Assembly: GCF_030247195.1 (NCBI RefSeq)
Contig: NC_080671.1
Coordinates: 470,159,098 to 470,223,097 of the forward strand
Length of the DNA stretch: 64,000 bases
Direction of reading: 5' to 3'
DNA from: Topomyia yanbarensis
Lineage: Eukaryota > Arthropoda > Insecta > Diptera > Culicidae
Part shown: positions 1 to 12,530 of the stretch, in pieces
Position numbering within the stretch: the first letter of the stretch is position 1
Layout of the letters: every line of letters begins with the position of its first letter
Notes under the pieces: generated by a model
Told to the model about the DNA's origin: nothing
Seen by the model: the letters and a program-made list of their open reading frames with translations, nothing else
Database searches by the model: none
Position numbers and translations under genes: made by a program

Positions 1-395
1 GCTGGGAAATTAAAAAATGGATTATAGAAAAATGAAAAAAAGAAAAAAAAAACAAATATAGGACTTTTAAAAGTGAAAATTGAAAAATGGTAGATTGATT
101 GATTGAAGATGAACATTTGAAAAAAGAAGAATGAAGATTGCCAAACAAAGTATTGAAAAACATGAAGAAATGTGAAGTTAAATATTGGAAAATTGATAAT
201 TGGGAAATAAAGAAATTGAAATATGTGAAAATGTGTAAAACTGGTAAATTGAAGAATGGATAACGAAATTAAAAATTGACAAATGCCAAAATCGAAATAT
301 GGAACATTTAATTGGGAAAATGGCAAACTAAAAACTCAGAAACTAACATATGGAAAATTTGGAAGTCAAAAGTTTGAATAATGGTAATGACCGTA
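1..395. repeat. A/G-rich low-complexity sequence
   Basis: Strongly A-rich plus strand made of degenerate short words such as TTGAAAAATG and GGAAAATTG, with no coding frame. It resembles a decayed short-period tandem array. The following stretch, 396-840, holds no recognisable gene or element. Confidence 0.6.
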
Positions 396-843
396 TTATA
401 TGGGACATAGTTTATCCAAGCTGCTCTGGAGCTCTGATAATAGACGAATTTCGCGCCAACTTGAACAAATGTTGGCAGCAACCTCTCAGATTTTAATAAA
501 ACTTTCTGTACATGAGAACTTTGTCACAAAAATCCACTTCACATACTTTGTTTTTCCAAAAATGATCTAGACCAACTTTTAAAAAGGGTCAAACTTTTTT
601 TTACAATTTTTTTTCAAATGGCTATTGTCTAAAAATGACAAATCCTACAAAAAAATATTGTAGGAGTGATTTTCACAAAATTAGTCAAATTTTTGAATAT
701 TGAAAAAAATCTTTATCGACTTCTACACTGAAAAAACAAATCGATAGTCAAAATTTTAAGTCGATTTACAAAATAAAACCCATCTTTGACTGGACCAATA
801 CCTTCTTACATGACTATTGAATGCAAATCACCGTAACCTATAA

Positions 844-1389
844 GCAAACAACGCCTGTAACCATACAGCCCACTACGGAAAAACATGCGTCGAAGCAACT
901 AGTCAAAACTCATCTACTACAGCCAACTCTAACAAACAGCCACCGACACCTTCAGATAAACCAAAAACAACGATCCAATTAACAAATAATACGGGTACAA
1001 CGACCACGACAACCGCTCCTAAACCAACAACTAGCTTCGCCAATAAAGAAGCAAATACCGATGAAGACGGAATTACAACAGCGACCCGTAAGAACAAGAA
1101 ACAAATAAGAACCTCTGATCGTGAACAGCAAGAAAGCAGTACCGATGATGACATGGACGGGAACGATAATGCGAGAGAAGGCAGGCTGAATGACCCCCAA
1201 GCGACTTCACCGCCAAAGAAAAGGATCTCAACACGCAGCAGCAAACTCCGTCAACAAGATCTGGCAGATAGACATTATTAGAATTTATTTTTGTTATTCT
1301 TACTTATTCAAAAAAAAAAAAATTAAAAGACCCACGGCTCAGTTATGCTAGCGCATTAAGCCGTTTCAAATAAAATTTTAGATTAAAAA
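844..1389 (+). mobile_element. 3' end of a gag-only (ORF1-only) non-LTR element
   Basis: A frame without internal stops runs 844-1281 (145 codons, cut at the 5' side). It starts with the last three ligands of a CCHC knuckle (C-x4-H-x4-C, CNHTAHYGKTC), continues through a Thr/Pro-rich and then an acidic/basic low-complexity tail, and stops at TAG 1279-1281. About 40 bases after the stop comes an A-run and then a short tail with a stem-loop (ACGGCT pairing with AGCCGT, inner ATGC/GCAT) before an AATAAA-like signal and a terminal A-stretch. No endonuclease or RT follows, so this looks like the gag-only class known in mosquitoes (CM-gag-type). Alternatively it could be an ORF1 fragment fused to a 3' tail by internal deletion. 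Family assignment is inference; the reading frame and tail are seen directly. Confidence 0.5.
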
Positions 1390-1756
1390 AAGTATCAGTA
1401 ACGAATTTGGTATATATTCATAACAAACTTGAATGAAGACTGGAAAACTGGAAGACTGACCGATGTAACACTTATGCCTTTGTATATTTTCTTGGTTTCC
1501 AATGATCGGTAGGTTAAAGTTAAAAAAATCGAAAAAGTGTACCGGACGATGTATTCTGGAGCAATCTGAAGCCTGGTGCTTGATGGAGCTGGTTGCGAAA
1601 ATAGGACGAGTGACGTAGAAGAGCAGGCCAAGTGCAGACGATCAGACTAAACGCAGCCTACTACGTTCCAGTCGCGCAAAGTTGATATTTGAGTGGCAGC
1701 TTTCTTTCACAGTGTAGCCAGTGTCTGAGACGCTTTTGGAATTGTTGGTGATCTGT

Positions 1757-2801
1757 TCAATTTCCGTATATTCGGAAATATTCTGGCGATCTAACCTTCA
1801 CAAAGTCATTATAGAGCTTTTTCGCGTACAATTCTGTGCACTCGCTGTCCCACCACGGAGTGCGAGACCGTCCACGGATGTACGCACCGGGTACTCGCTT
1901 CGTCTGACGTTTAGTCGCAGTTTCGAGAATCAAGCCAGCCTTCCTTGTACTCAGAGGAATTTCTTGCTTTGATTCGAATGTTTCGGATATAGTGGACATG
2001 TAGCTCTTTCAATCAATAGGGTCACTATAATTGTAGTGAAGTAGAGTACAATAATAAAGCAATCGCGCTTGGATGTGCTGGTAGAGTAGAAATTTGTGTC
2101 ATTTCTCCCGTATTCAAGATGGTCATATTGAAATGTTCGCAAATACCATGCAGTAAGATAGATCGGTTATCATCGTGAAAACAACCCCATAACATAACGT
2201 GGGAGTTGAAATCTTTTAGAACCAGCTGAGGTGCGAGTAAGGTTTTAGTGATGTCTGAAAAGCTTCTGCGGGATGTACATGGAAGCAATGCATAAGTCTT
2301 TGCCCTTGATTCAGTCTTGACAAGCGACAACTGCAATACCTGGTATCGATCAAAGGTTAAATAAATTAAAATAATAGCATCTTTTGATCCCCAAAAACGC
2401 TACTCCGTAGTATTTTTTTATTCCTTGAGAAAATAGATAAAATTGAGGAAATCAAGATCTACGTCGGAAGCTAGCCAGGTTTACTACAATTCAAATGTAT
2501 CACACTGAAAATTGCGTTGCGTTGCGTAAGCACGGTATACTTCGTAGATTGCAGACTGATGACTCTCATTTGCAGCTAGACTACTTGAGGAGCATTGTTT
2601 GGGAATAACAATTGATCCAGTCCAAGCGAGAGTTTCGCCTGAGAGCCACCATTGCGGGCCACGACCATCTTTACCGTAACTTGGGATGAGAAAGGAAGTG
2701 TTGATGTGGTACTCACTTAACGGAAGGCCCCGACTCAGTGACACTCCCATAAGTACCACGGATTGGGTAGTGGGTGGGTTGTTAGTCAGGATTCGCTTCA
2801 A
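1757..2801 (-). pseudogene. I-like LINE ORF2 endonuclease remnant
   Basis: Three broken minus-strand frames together read like the apurinic endonuclease of an I-clade LINE. Near 2580-2760 there is a LSRGLPLSEYHI / DGRG stretch matching the first half of the nuclease. At 2025-2336 lies a LKDFNSHVMLWGC block (the usual xGDFNSH motif with K for G), followed by a SAIALLLYSTSL segment (normally SAIDLS). At 1757-1999 comes RTPWWDSECTELY, the spacer between endonuclease and reverse transcriptase. Frameshifts and stops separate them and no RT is found below 1750. Lower positions (1395-1700) may continue the spacer but are too decayed to call. A related ORF1 remnant on the same strand lies at 7070-7800, so the two may be halves of one interrupted copy. 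Confidence 0.65.
2491..2514. repeat. 24-bp exact direct repeat, copy 1
   Basis: Positions 2491-2514 are identical to 7070-7093, and both sit at the edges of LINE-like coding remnants on the minus strand. The shared word encodes NFQCDTFE-like residues in both contexts. It could be a target-site duplication around the 4.55 kb in between or two remnants of the same coding motif. Confidence 0.5.
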
Positions 2802-2814
2802 GCAAGCGATGCGA

Positions 2815-4689
2815 CTGAAACTATATTTTCGTACATAACATGTTTGAATAGTTTATTGACTGCAGGATACGTAAATCTTCTAGGCGTTTAAACTCTGGCT
2901 ATTCGTTTATCGAGATTGTTTCATCGAAAACAACTTGAACTCCAGACAGCCGGCTGTCGGGAGTGTTGTCGACAACGTAAAATGGACCGTAAACAATGAG
3001 TTTAAAAGTGGTACGGTGGAACATTCAAAAATTATGTCACGCAAAGATCACCCAATACTAACTAACTCTCTGTCATATTACCACGTTATTTTTCCCCTGA
3101 TTATTTCCATACAAACAAACCAACCTACGAGCAAGTAGTATTAGTTAGCCATTTTTGACGTAGGACTACGTCTTTGTTTTCGATATGGGGGTGCTTTTCA
3201 AATTCTACAAAAATGGTATGTAACGAAAGGTGGTCCAATTTTAAACGCATATAATTCAGTCATCTCACGATAAATTTTTAAATCTTTTGTGCATATCGCC
3301 CCGAAATACTTCTAAGAATAGATTCCAATAGATAAACTCAAAGATTTTTGATATCATGGTATTCAAAATTTAAATAATGTACAACCTAGTCAAAATATCG
3401 CGCATCTACACGCAGAAGATAGCGCTTCCCAAGTCCAGCACGACAAATTTGTGTACCTAGCGCGCTACGCTCCTATGAATGATGTCATCATCGACTACTT
3501 AAAGAGCGGATTCCGCGTGACAAGCTCAGTTGCCTGTTGAACGACAGGCGGAGCAGATCACCGCGCTTTGTGTTTTCACAGCCAGTGTAGCTGAGTTAGA
3601 AATCTGTTACACTGGCTGGAGGTACGCTACCCAAAGCCGTCCAACACGCGACTGAGCTTGTTCGTTAAAACACTATGCTTTCTTTTGTGATGTACTCGTT
3701 TCCAGCACACTTTCATGCACAATCCGAACACAATTATTCGTACAAAAAATTGCTTGTACATTCGAGCTCCATTTGCAAACACGGTCTCTTTCACTCTATT
3801 ATCATCTTGACACATTTTGCTTTGTACGCTTGGGTTTGATGTTTGACGCGAATTTGTAGGTACGTATATCTAATTTGTTAGCAGGGTTACCATATTCATG
3901 ATTTTTTTTGTATTGCCACAGACTTTTTTCACAATTTTTGATCATAGATTCTTTTCACAGATGGCAGATTTTTGGCATTTTGATGAAAATTTCACAGATT
4001 TTTGGAAATATTGTGATTTTTCGGAAATTTATCACAGATTTTTTTTTGGTTCTTGTGATAACTTACAGATGGTAAACAAATATTTTTGACTGAAACACAG
4101 ATTTCAATGTGTTTGTTGGCGGTTACATGCGAAACCTGTATGATAGCAATCTGTGCTTTCGTTGCGCAAAGAGATTTATTTCCACTTCACGTGATCTATT
4201 TCCACTCAGCATATCCTTTTTTTATTCTGCTAATAGGTACATATTGCCACTCGAAAAACGGTTGCAAAAACGCATCTGAGTCCATATATTAAATTGTTTT
4301 CGATTATAAATATAGTTTCGATATATGATTAAGACTACTGCATTCGCTGCATTTTTATGCGTACTTTAGGAAAGTTACAACAATAGCAAAATATAACTAT
4401 AAAGCTTGGTCTATACATGAAATGTGATTATATTGTTTAACATTTGATTTTTCTTTGCCGGTCCAGGGTTTTTACCACACATAATCGAAAAGTTTACACT
4501 GAACTTGTGCTATAAGGATTTAGTCCCAGATATTAGTTCGGTCACGCTTTTCTGTCTTCTTTCTTCTGATCTTCTCAAATAAGTTTAACCGGATTCGATA
4601 ACCTACTACAAATGAAATGACCTGATAACCAAGAAGGTTTGGTTCAATATGTAACAATCGATATTGATTGGTTGTTCTTAAACTATACG
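2815..4689. other. No gene recognised
   Basis: No frame here has recognisable motifs. 3400-3620 is more GC-rich than its surroundings, with GACTACTTAAAGAGCGGATT and a nearby invertible TGTAGC/CTGG stretch that recalls an LTR promoter region, but no paired LTR was found. 3886-4075 holds repeated CACAGATTTTT words and looks like a degenerate interspersed repeat. The rest is AT-rich. Confidence 0.4.
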
Positions 4690-4697
4690 CAAGAAAT
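4690..4697. repeat. Target-site duplication of the hAT element, left
   Basis: CAAGAAAT, repeated exactly at 6743-6750 on the other side of the element. Confidence 0.8.
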
Positions 4698-6742
4698 CAG
4701 GCCCGTGCGCAGAAAATTCTCAAGGGGGGGGGGGAGGTTTGATTTTTTTTAACGTTAATTTTAAAAGAAACGTACAGAAACCCTCAAACATTAAAGATTT
4801 TTTCAGAGGCCTGGTTTGTGAACCAAACGACTTCGCTCAACAAATTGGGTAAATGTTTGTTATCGAGAAGGAGTCATCAAAAGACACCGCTGCAAAGTGG
4901 TAGGAAATCCCAAAAACGCTAACTTAATTGACTAGAGGCCAAATCATCGAATATATTCACAGGGTATCTTTGGACAAATTGTTCGTAAGAACATTCCCCA
5001 CAACCTGATAAAAATTAAAATTAGGCATGGCTTACTACGAAAAAATTAAAAAAAATTAACATTTTATGCTGACGAGGTAGAAGGTTGGTGTCTTCGACAA
5101 AGTTTTAGAAATGCTCTTAATAAAGAATTTTGTAGAACTAGTAGAACTTGTAGTATTTACTGTTATCGATTTGTAAAGCATTTTCTATGGCAAAATCCTC
5201 ATTTTTTTAAGTATAACTTTTTCCACTGTGATTTTTCATGCAAACCGTGCTCCCGACAAATGTGGAGGCATTAAAACCACATACTATTGTTGTAAGTAAA
5301 AATACCCAAGTTTAAAAAATACATTACAAAATGAGCTTAAAACCTTCTTACCTTTATTATGCGTAGCCCGGACATTGAAAATAGTGCCTGCTCGTCCATT
5401 TTGGTTTGCACCTTTCTCTCTTATACGCAGTTGAACTTGATGTAAAAAAATTTAAAATTCTTCAATAACTCTAAAACGAATGAGTATTTTTACAAGAGGT
5501 GTGCGCCGCGCCGCCGATTTCAGGTACAATTTTTATATGCAGTGTTCAACAATATTATGAAGTTTCAATATCTCAACATTTGTCTGAAACATCGTTTGCA
5601 CGAAAAGTCACAGCGAAAAAATCTATATTAAAAAGCTAAATTTAAGGGGGTTGTTTTATAAAAAGCTTTATAAATCGATAATACTAAGTCCTACAAGCTC
5701 AAGTTGTTCAACAAAATTCTTCATTATGAGCATTCCTAAAACTTTGTCGAAGACACCAACTTTTTTCCTCGTCAGTATAAAAAGTTCATTTTTCTAGTTC
5801 AATCATAGTAAGCCATGCCATGATTTAATTTTTATCAGATTGTGGGGAATATTCTTACGAACAATTCCTCCAAAGATACCCTATGAATATATTCAATGGT
5901 TTGGCATTTCCGACCACTATGCATTGCCTGTTGGCTCGTGGTGGATTCGGATTGGTTTGTAATAGTTGTTAAGCCAACCGACTAAACTTAAACCTCTTGT
6001 ATCTCGCAATCCTCATCCATCCGGGGCCACCATTAAGTACTGCTTTAGTAAGGATTGTGTTCTTGCTTATTTTGTTTTGTGTGAATCGTCATGTTTTTAT
6101 CCATAGCTACATTTCTTTACTTGCTGTCAAACCTTCGCGATATATCTCACCTGCTCAGGTCTGCTGCAAATATCGTACCCTGTTGGTACATGAACCGATC
6201 CTGGGGTGTTGACCATAAGGATTTACATCTGTTTACAGCCACCTTTACCGGGTTTCTTATCCTCCTAGCTGGAGCTGAGAACTTCTTGGCGGCAGTATTT
6301 CACCCTATACCGATGTCCATTTTCGCGATCCATTTCTAACGGAATAATCATCGGCGGTAAAATTTCTCTAGACAACGCTATCCCGATTTTCTCCAACATC
6401 GTGTTTTTCCTCCTTAACTGCCGTTGCTAGCCCGCTGATCGACAACTGCTGTCTACTCACTACTTTTGCTAATATCGAAGCTTATCGAAACTTTAACCGA
6501 TCCTTCAGAGAAGCCGTCCAACTTGACATACATCTCTTTCCAGCCACCCTCGCAAAGTTTCGTCCTTGGTTTCTTCATTGACTTGTTTCTAAAGTGACCG
6601 AACTCAAATGACATTTTATGTGTCCAAACGGTTTGCAGTATATTTTTTTCCTGGAAAATAATAAATTTTTAAAAGTAATTCAAAACGTTCATGGGGGGGG
6701 ATGTTTGAACCCCCAAACCACGCCCCCGTGCGCACGGGCCTG
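4698..6742. mobile_element. hAT-type non-autonomous DNA transposon (2,045 bp)
   Basis: The terminal inverted repeat CAGGCCCGTGCGCA at 4698 is matched by its reverse complement ending at 6742, and the element is flanked by an exact 8-bp duplication CAAGAAAT (4690-4697 and 6743-6750). An 8-bp target duplication with a CAG-starting TIR is the signature of the hAT superfamily. G-runs follow the left end and mirrored C-runs precede the right end. No transposase could be read inside; a large foldback (4891-5925) takes up the left half. Open frames at 5997-6339 match nothing I recognise. Confidence 0.82.
4891..5925. repeat. Foldback: inverted repeat with ~400-bp arms
   Basis: Arm 4891-5300 is the imperfect reverse complement of arm 5540-5925. 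Matching landmarks include GGGTATCTTTGGA, GTCTTCGACAAAGTTTTAG, GCATGGCTTACTA and GACAAATGT. The left arm has an extra ~27 bp near 4912-4938. The spacer of about 240 bp has no coding motifs. Transcription through it would give a long imperfect hairpin. It lies wholly within the hAT element, so it is either part of that element's structure or a nested insertion. Confidence 0.75.
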
Positions 6743-7069
6743 CAAGAAATATATTTGATTTATGATTACTCTAAATGTAATATGATGGTCTTTTTCCGGT
6801 CCAAACTAAATATTTGAAGTTGTTAAAGATTTGAAAGAACGTGACACGGAGCGACTCTGAACGAAATTATCCATCCGCTCGGATAGATTCATGGTCGCGT
6901 TTGCCAAGTCCAGGCAAACGAGACTGCTTATTGGGAGCGACTCAAGAAGGACTATCGCGTCGACGTCCCTACTCACGAAATCGACAAAGTGGTCACCGAT
7001 GTACGAGGTTTGCTGTTTTATAAACAAAAGAGTAGTATTGGACCAAGCTTAGTAATCATGAATCAAAAC

Positions 7070-7093
7070 TCAAATGTATCACACTGAAAATTG
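7070..7093. repeat. 24-bp exact direct repeat, copy 2
   Basis: Identical to 2491-2514; see that entry. Confidence 0.5.
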
Positions 7094-7800
7094 TTTATTA
7101 AATGTCTCAAAACAGTGATCAAATCCATGAAATCGCTCGATGAAATAGCCATTGAAGGATTCGATCGCTTAAGAAGGGCATTTAGTCTAAAACTGCTTCA
7201 AAAGTTTTCTCACTGTTGAAAGTTTCGAAAATTTATCGGCACTTTGGAAGATGTTTCCTCAATGGGATCGTCAGACTCTCGCTTTTTAGTGAACAAAGGA
7301 GCGTATGAATTAGTCGTGGTTGTTGGCGTAACCATCTTTAGCATTTGTTTTCAGAGCGTTCCTTGAACGAATGTTTTAGTTTTTCCACGCTTAATTTATA
7401 CACGGAATATGTCGAGAGATCGTGTGTAGTCTCTGCACAGTAGGAAGACTCTTCATGATTCTATCCGTCTTTTCCATACCGTACCTTGTTTCTGCAAGCA
7501 GTAGATGTATGGCCCAATTGTTAACAACGGCGGCAGTTCATGCTCCGCGGCCCAAAAAGGCGAACAGGTAGTTCAAAAGAACAATGTTTGGAAGAGCAGA
7601 TTGGTCGAAATCAGGCTGATAAAAAATAACTTGTTTTCTTATACTCCTCGATTTTTTTCTGAACGCTATTTCTTGCAATCCAGAATATTCACTGATTGAA
7701 TTAAGGGGGTTCTTGAAGGAGCCAATCCCATACTTCACCAGATCTTCACAATTAAGGCCCCAGTCGGAGACTACACCATCAATCTCTACTTCCAAGGCGG
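7070..7800 (-). pseudogene. LINE ORF1 (gag-like) remnant with zinc knuckle
   Basis: On the minus strand, around 7480-7540, a canonical CCHC knuckle is readable: CRRC, one stop codon, then QLGHTSTAC (C-x2-C-x4-H-x4-C). It is followed by RIMKSLPTVQR-like residues. Upstream (7795-7580), the frame with DWGLNCEDLVKYGIGSF and SIRKQVIFYQPDF resembles the pre-knuckle domain of I/Jockey-type ORF1, and the arginine/phenylalanine pattern before the knuckle also fits. Below 7260 the frame approaches the ORF1/ORF2 junction and ends at the 24-bp repeat 7070-7093. Several stops and frameshifts make it non-functional. Confidence 0.6.
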
Positions 7801-8169
7801 GTACGTAGACTTCTTCGAAAAAAGCTTGCTCTTTACCTGTTCAAGGTCGCTCACAGGTAACATACGTTCCTCTGGTCGGACCATGGCGATTATGGTCAAG
7901 GCCAAGTCGTTTTTTTATTCATCTCGTTTATTTGATTGGCACAAATGCGAGAGCTAGGCGGTGTGAAATTCATTTTTTTACATTTTGGATACCTTAAAAC
8001 TAGTAGGTTACAATTTTGCAATATTTTTATAACAATTAGAAAGAATAGTTTTTTATGACAAAAATTCAGTTATCTTAAAACTATGAATATATAATGCAAA
8101 TGTGGTTTATTTCCAACATCGGTGTCGCAGCATTTGTATCAGGGATGGGCCGAGTATTGTTTAGTATAG

Positions 8170-8600
8170 ATCACACGATAGTAAGATAGTCTCAGCAGCA
8201 TCGAAGGTTTAAGCAATCTCAGACTTTCCAATAAAACGAGTCCGACAATTCTTAAGATATTAAATACTGTATCATATCCAAATATCCTGAACTATGAAGT
8301 GTCGTTTCTATGGGTTCCGTCTCATTCTGGAATATTCGGCAATGAGCTAGTGGATACCCTAGCGAAAATGGGAGCATTGTGGGGAGACTTTTACCATAGA
8401 GATCTAGAATCGCAAGATTTTGATCCAATGCATGCTAAAAGACCTTGCTCTCGAATCTTGGCAACAAGCATAGTCTGAAAGTCAGTTGGGTATATTTTGT
8501 TTTATCTACAGAGTAAACATTTGAATGGCCCGCAGTACCCGTCTAGCACTGTTGTGTGGGGAAGAGATGTGCACCGGTATGAAACAAGACAAGCCGGCAA
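8170..8600 (+). pseudogene. LINE RNase H domain remnant
   Basis: The plus-strand frame around 8220-8410 reads ALSSSDNLRLSNKTSP, then VSFLWVPSHSGIFGNELVDT and LAKMGALWGDFY. WVPSHSGIxGNExxD is the C-terminal motif of the RNase H domain found in I- and LOA-clade LINE ORF2 proteins. Downstream residues to about 8600 fit the cysteine-poor tail after RNase H but contain stops. Only this domain survives, in the opposite orientation to the LINE pieces at 1.7-2.8 and 7.1-7.8 kb, so it comes from a separate copy. Confidence 0.75.
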
Positions 8601-8659
8601 TCTGGAATTGTTGAGCGCTAAGAAATCTTGTTTATTTTATAAAGGCTACAATTTCTTCA

Positions 8660-11600
8660 ATACTTTACCATAATACGCCAAGTGAACCAATAACCTAAGA
8701 TAATTTAAGCAGGCCTGCAAGATAATTACTAAGCAGAGGTCTTTGGATTTATAAGAGGTGGGCATACATGGAAGGGTAGTATAATTTGTATGGGTGCGAG
8801 GTGAGCAATTCCAGATATATAGCTTTAAATTTGGCACCCTTTGCTTTTCGCACACTTTTCAACTTTATTCCGGTTCGATATACCCGAGAAACTATCGTAG
8901 TTATTCGCGTAAACGAATTTGTTGACATTGGTCAAACAACGGCTAGACAAAAGGGTATTTCCGAAATTGTAGCCCTCAATAAAACACAGGCTTCGTAACG
9001 GCAGATTATAATTTTCCCAGTGATGAAACAAGTTCAAATCGTCATCAAAAATCCAATAAGCGTTCTATTACAATGTCGATGAGAATTGTGTTAGAATAGT
9101 GAGCAAGTGAAGGCAAAATATTGAACGGAATACCGCCAGACTAAGTAGGATGACAGTATTTCATTTCATCTGGATCGATAGTTTTAGAAAATTGAGCATG
9201 ATGCCATCAGAATCCTGTGCAAATGATATTCACACGCAAAATTCTATCTTGAGAAGAATTAGTAAAGACCTCTTAAAAGCTTTTCTTCATAATTCTGCAA
9301 AGAATACTACCAAAATCTATCCAGAATTCTTCGGAGCATAGCTTTCGAAATTTGCGAAAGATGAAATGAACGTCACCCGAATCCTGGGAGGAATTCCATC
9401 GGAATTCTAAGCAGAAAAACGTGGAAATACGGATAGAAGTTCTGTCGGAGTGTTGAGAGAGATTTCATCGAAAAGCAAAGAAGGATTCTGTCAGAATCCC
9501 GAAAAATTCAAATCCTAAGCGAGTACCACAAATCGACTTCGGAATGATTGAACTCGGCCAGTGTTAAAACTGCTTGAGGTATTTGATTTTTTTCCTAACC
9601 AATAGGTTAGGATATTTTCAACAGCAGTTGGGGTTTCAAAATTCTTTAAACTACCTAATCGAGAAACTTCTAATTTGGAAGTTTTTTTAATCTTCAATGA
9701 AAGATAATATTAGTATATTGAACTATTGCATACCTCGAATCTTCTGAAGAATGACTCCCAAAATACAAGTTATGACGCAAACATTATAAGCCCGAATACC
9801 TCAAACAGTTTTTAGCCACCAATTGCACATGAGAAGGTTGTACTTCAACCAATAAAAATCACCATTCCGCATTCAATCAACCTAAAGTGGATTACCATCT
9901 CTACTTTTTTTTCGCTCCCATATATGTAATTTACAGCCATTCCGAGAATAGCGCACCGGATAGCTGATTTGGTGCTGAATAATGCGAACAGCCAATATTC
10001 GATCTGAATGATGGTTGGTGTGGTGGTACCCGAGTTATGATAATTTAATTATGCTTGATTAATTTTTTTTTATTAAATCATTAATGTGAGTACAGCTCGT
10101 CTGGCCTGAAGCCAATGGACGTTTCGGTTGGGATACCACCACGCACGGGAATGACGGGAGTGCGTGGGTGAGTATTTTTAATTTTAATTGAAATTGATAC
10201 TCTTTGAAGCGCAAAATGAAATCTGGGTGGCAGTGGGGAACGGTAATTTTTACCCTTCGTTAGTGTTTATGGCGTTTCAATGATTCAAATGGCATTGAAA
10301 GTATCGAATGACTTTTTGCGGTATTTTATCAATTTAAAGGATTTTTTGTTTATTAAAATTTACTACCCACGAATGTCAAGAGACGGTTGTTCAAAACTCC
10401 GTAGTAAATTCTGGAAGTCCTGAATAGGACTTAAAAGGCCATGACAAACATTTAATATCACCTTCCGCCGTGAAAAAAAGCATGACATACTACTCAACTA
10501 TTAACGGCGAGAGCCTCGACTCACTATGTATGACAGTACTACACAATTCCACACACTCAGCTACAAGGGCTGCCATCCAAAATCAACTCCAACGAAAAAC
10601 CGCCCCATCGAACCTGGATGCACTTTCCTTCTCATTTTCATTTATGTGTAATTTGGTGAAGGGTAATTAATTTCCCCTTCAACTGAAGAGCTGTTTTGAC
10701 TCGCTAGTGCCACTCCTGAAGTCGCTGCTCTGTCTAAGCTCATTAAAACAAATCGGGGAGAAAATTATTGCTCTCACCGTTGAAAAAGTATTTCGAATGC
10801 ACATTTTTTTTCTGGCTGGCATTGCTTCGTTCGTGTAACAGGGAAAAAACGACTTTTAATTGCCGGAGCTGGCGAAAGAAGGGGATGGTCGAACTGGTTG
10901 CACTTTTCGGCGGACTTTCAAGCTGTCCGATTACAGCTCGTCACGGATTGCGATAGCGAGTCAAGAACTTTCGAATGCATAAACACTACTGACGGGTTAA
11001 TTACACGAATGAAAAGTTTTCGGTTTTCACCAAGTGGAATTTTATGGGGTGAAATTAATTCAGAGTGCGGGAAAGTTTCTGGATCGATAGTTTTGGAATC
11101 CGTTTGAGCTTTTTCGTAAACCGAATAGAGATGAAAGATGAATCACGACTTCAAGATAGTTGACTGCGCATTTTCAAGTAGCTTTTGAAGTGCAAATTTA
11201 GTTTTAAGTGTGACTTCAAGAGTGTAATGAAGTGTTATTACTCTAGGTAGCTTTACAGACAAACGGTAAATAGCAAGCTGGAAATTGGTTTGTATAATAA
11301 TAACAGCTTAACTTTACTACCTCCTCAATTTACTCGGAAATTTTCCAAAGAATCTCGAATTTCACGTCTATAACATCCCAGCATACGAGAACCTCCAAAG
11401 AAACACATTTAATTAAATTGAGAGCTCCTCTAAACCCGAGCATAACCAAATTACCAGAATAATACAATCATCGCGCCAATCTGCACGAATCCCTACTCAG
11501 CTACGAAACCCCTCAACGGCTTAAGAACTCAGCATAGCTGTACGCATCAACACTCGGCAAATTCACCACTGCAAAGGGCACTCAAAATCCTCTACCACTT

Positions 11601-12530
11601 CTCGCAGCGACAACAGCCTACTCGTGTGCGGGAATCTTTCTTCAAAATAGCATGGCAAGCTACCTACGTAATTTGCAAGCTCCACCACCAGGTGCGAGTT
11701 GATTTCAGAGCCTCAAGCCGCCTCTTATCCTTTTTTCATGCGAAAACAAGCAAGGCCATTTCAAGAACTATTTATGGTACGGAACGGCTGGAACTTACCC
11801 TTGCTAGATTCGTCTTTAAATTATAATTAGCCACTACCTCACAGCACCTTTTTGTGTGTAGGCAGATTTAATGAGGACTATCGAGGTAGGAGAGTCGAGT
11901 GTAGCCGTTGTGTGAAATACCAAAGTTATTTCAAGCCATTAATTCTATGGAAAATAACCCCGGGGCCGTATTGCTTCTGAAAACTAAACGATTAGATTTA
12001 TTAGCAAGAGTTTAGCAACCTATCTCGTCAATCTCTCAACCCTTTGATGTAGTAATGTGCCCTTGAGACACCGAGCTGCTAATCTCAAAGATGGACAATC
12101 TCGTTGAAAGCCTCCGCAAACAGTTCACCCTCGAGGCCATCGGCAGCCCAATCAAAACTGTTGGATCGGTAAACTTTCACCGCAATAATTAATTCATATC
12201 GTTGTCGGTCTTTGGTATTATCTGCAGCAATCTTGTTGGCGATCAACGTTACGGCTGAAGGAAGCAGATAATCCTTTAGTAGTAAAATAAACCGTTGCCC
12301 CTCCTTCCGAACAATCCGCAATCGCTTTCAACCATTTTCGTCGCTAGACGGGGCAATGAAATCAATTTGATAATGCTTATAAATCTAAAGTTTTGAGCGG
12401 AGTCTTCGAGCCCCCGCGTAGTTCAGGTCAATGGAAAAGCGTGAGCGTTAGGTTTATTCATCGTAGCAACCGGCGAAAAGGAAAGGCATTTCTTTTTGTC
12501 GGGTGTCATCACAATTTTTGAGTAAAAACA
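8660..12530. other. No gene or element recognised
   Basis: AT-rich sequence with many stops. 12085-12330 has an 80-codon minus-strand frame with protein-like composition (IVRKEGQRFILLLKDYLLPS, then AADNTKDRQRYELIIAVKVY) but no in-frame ATG, and I do not recognise it. It could be a decayed exon or chance. Near 12534 the words CAGTGGCGGCT followed by G-runs look like a lone hAT terminus, but no partner end was found. Confidence 0.35.

Noticed and set aside
3400..3620. LTR-like promoter region
   Set aside because: No paired copy, no PPT or PBS, and no retroelement coding nearby.
5997..6339. Plus ORFs in the hAT element with hydrophobic stretches
   Set aside because: No transposase motif; overlapping frames without recognisable homology.
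12085..12321. 80-codon minus frame of protein-like composition
   Set aside because: No ATG, no recognised motif, no splice sites that extend it; kept only as a note.
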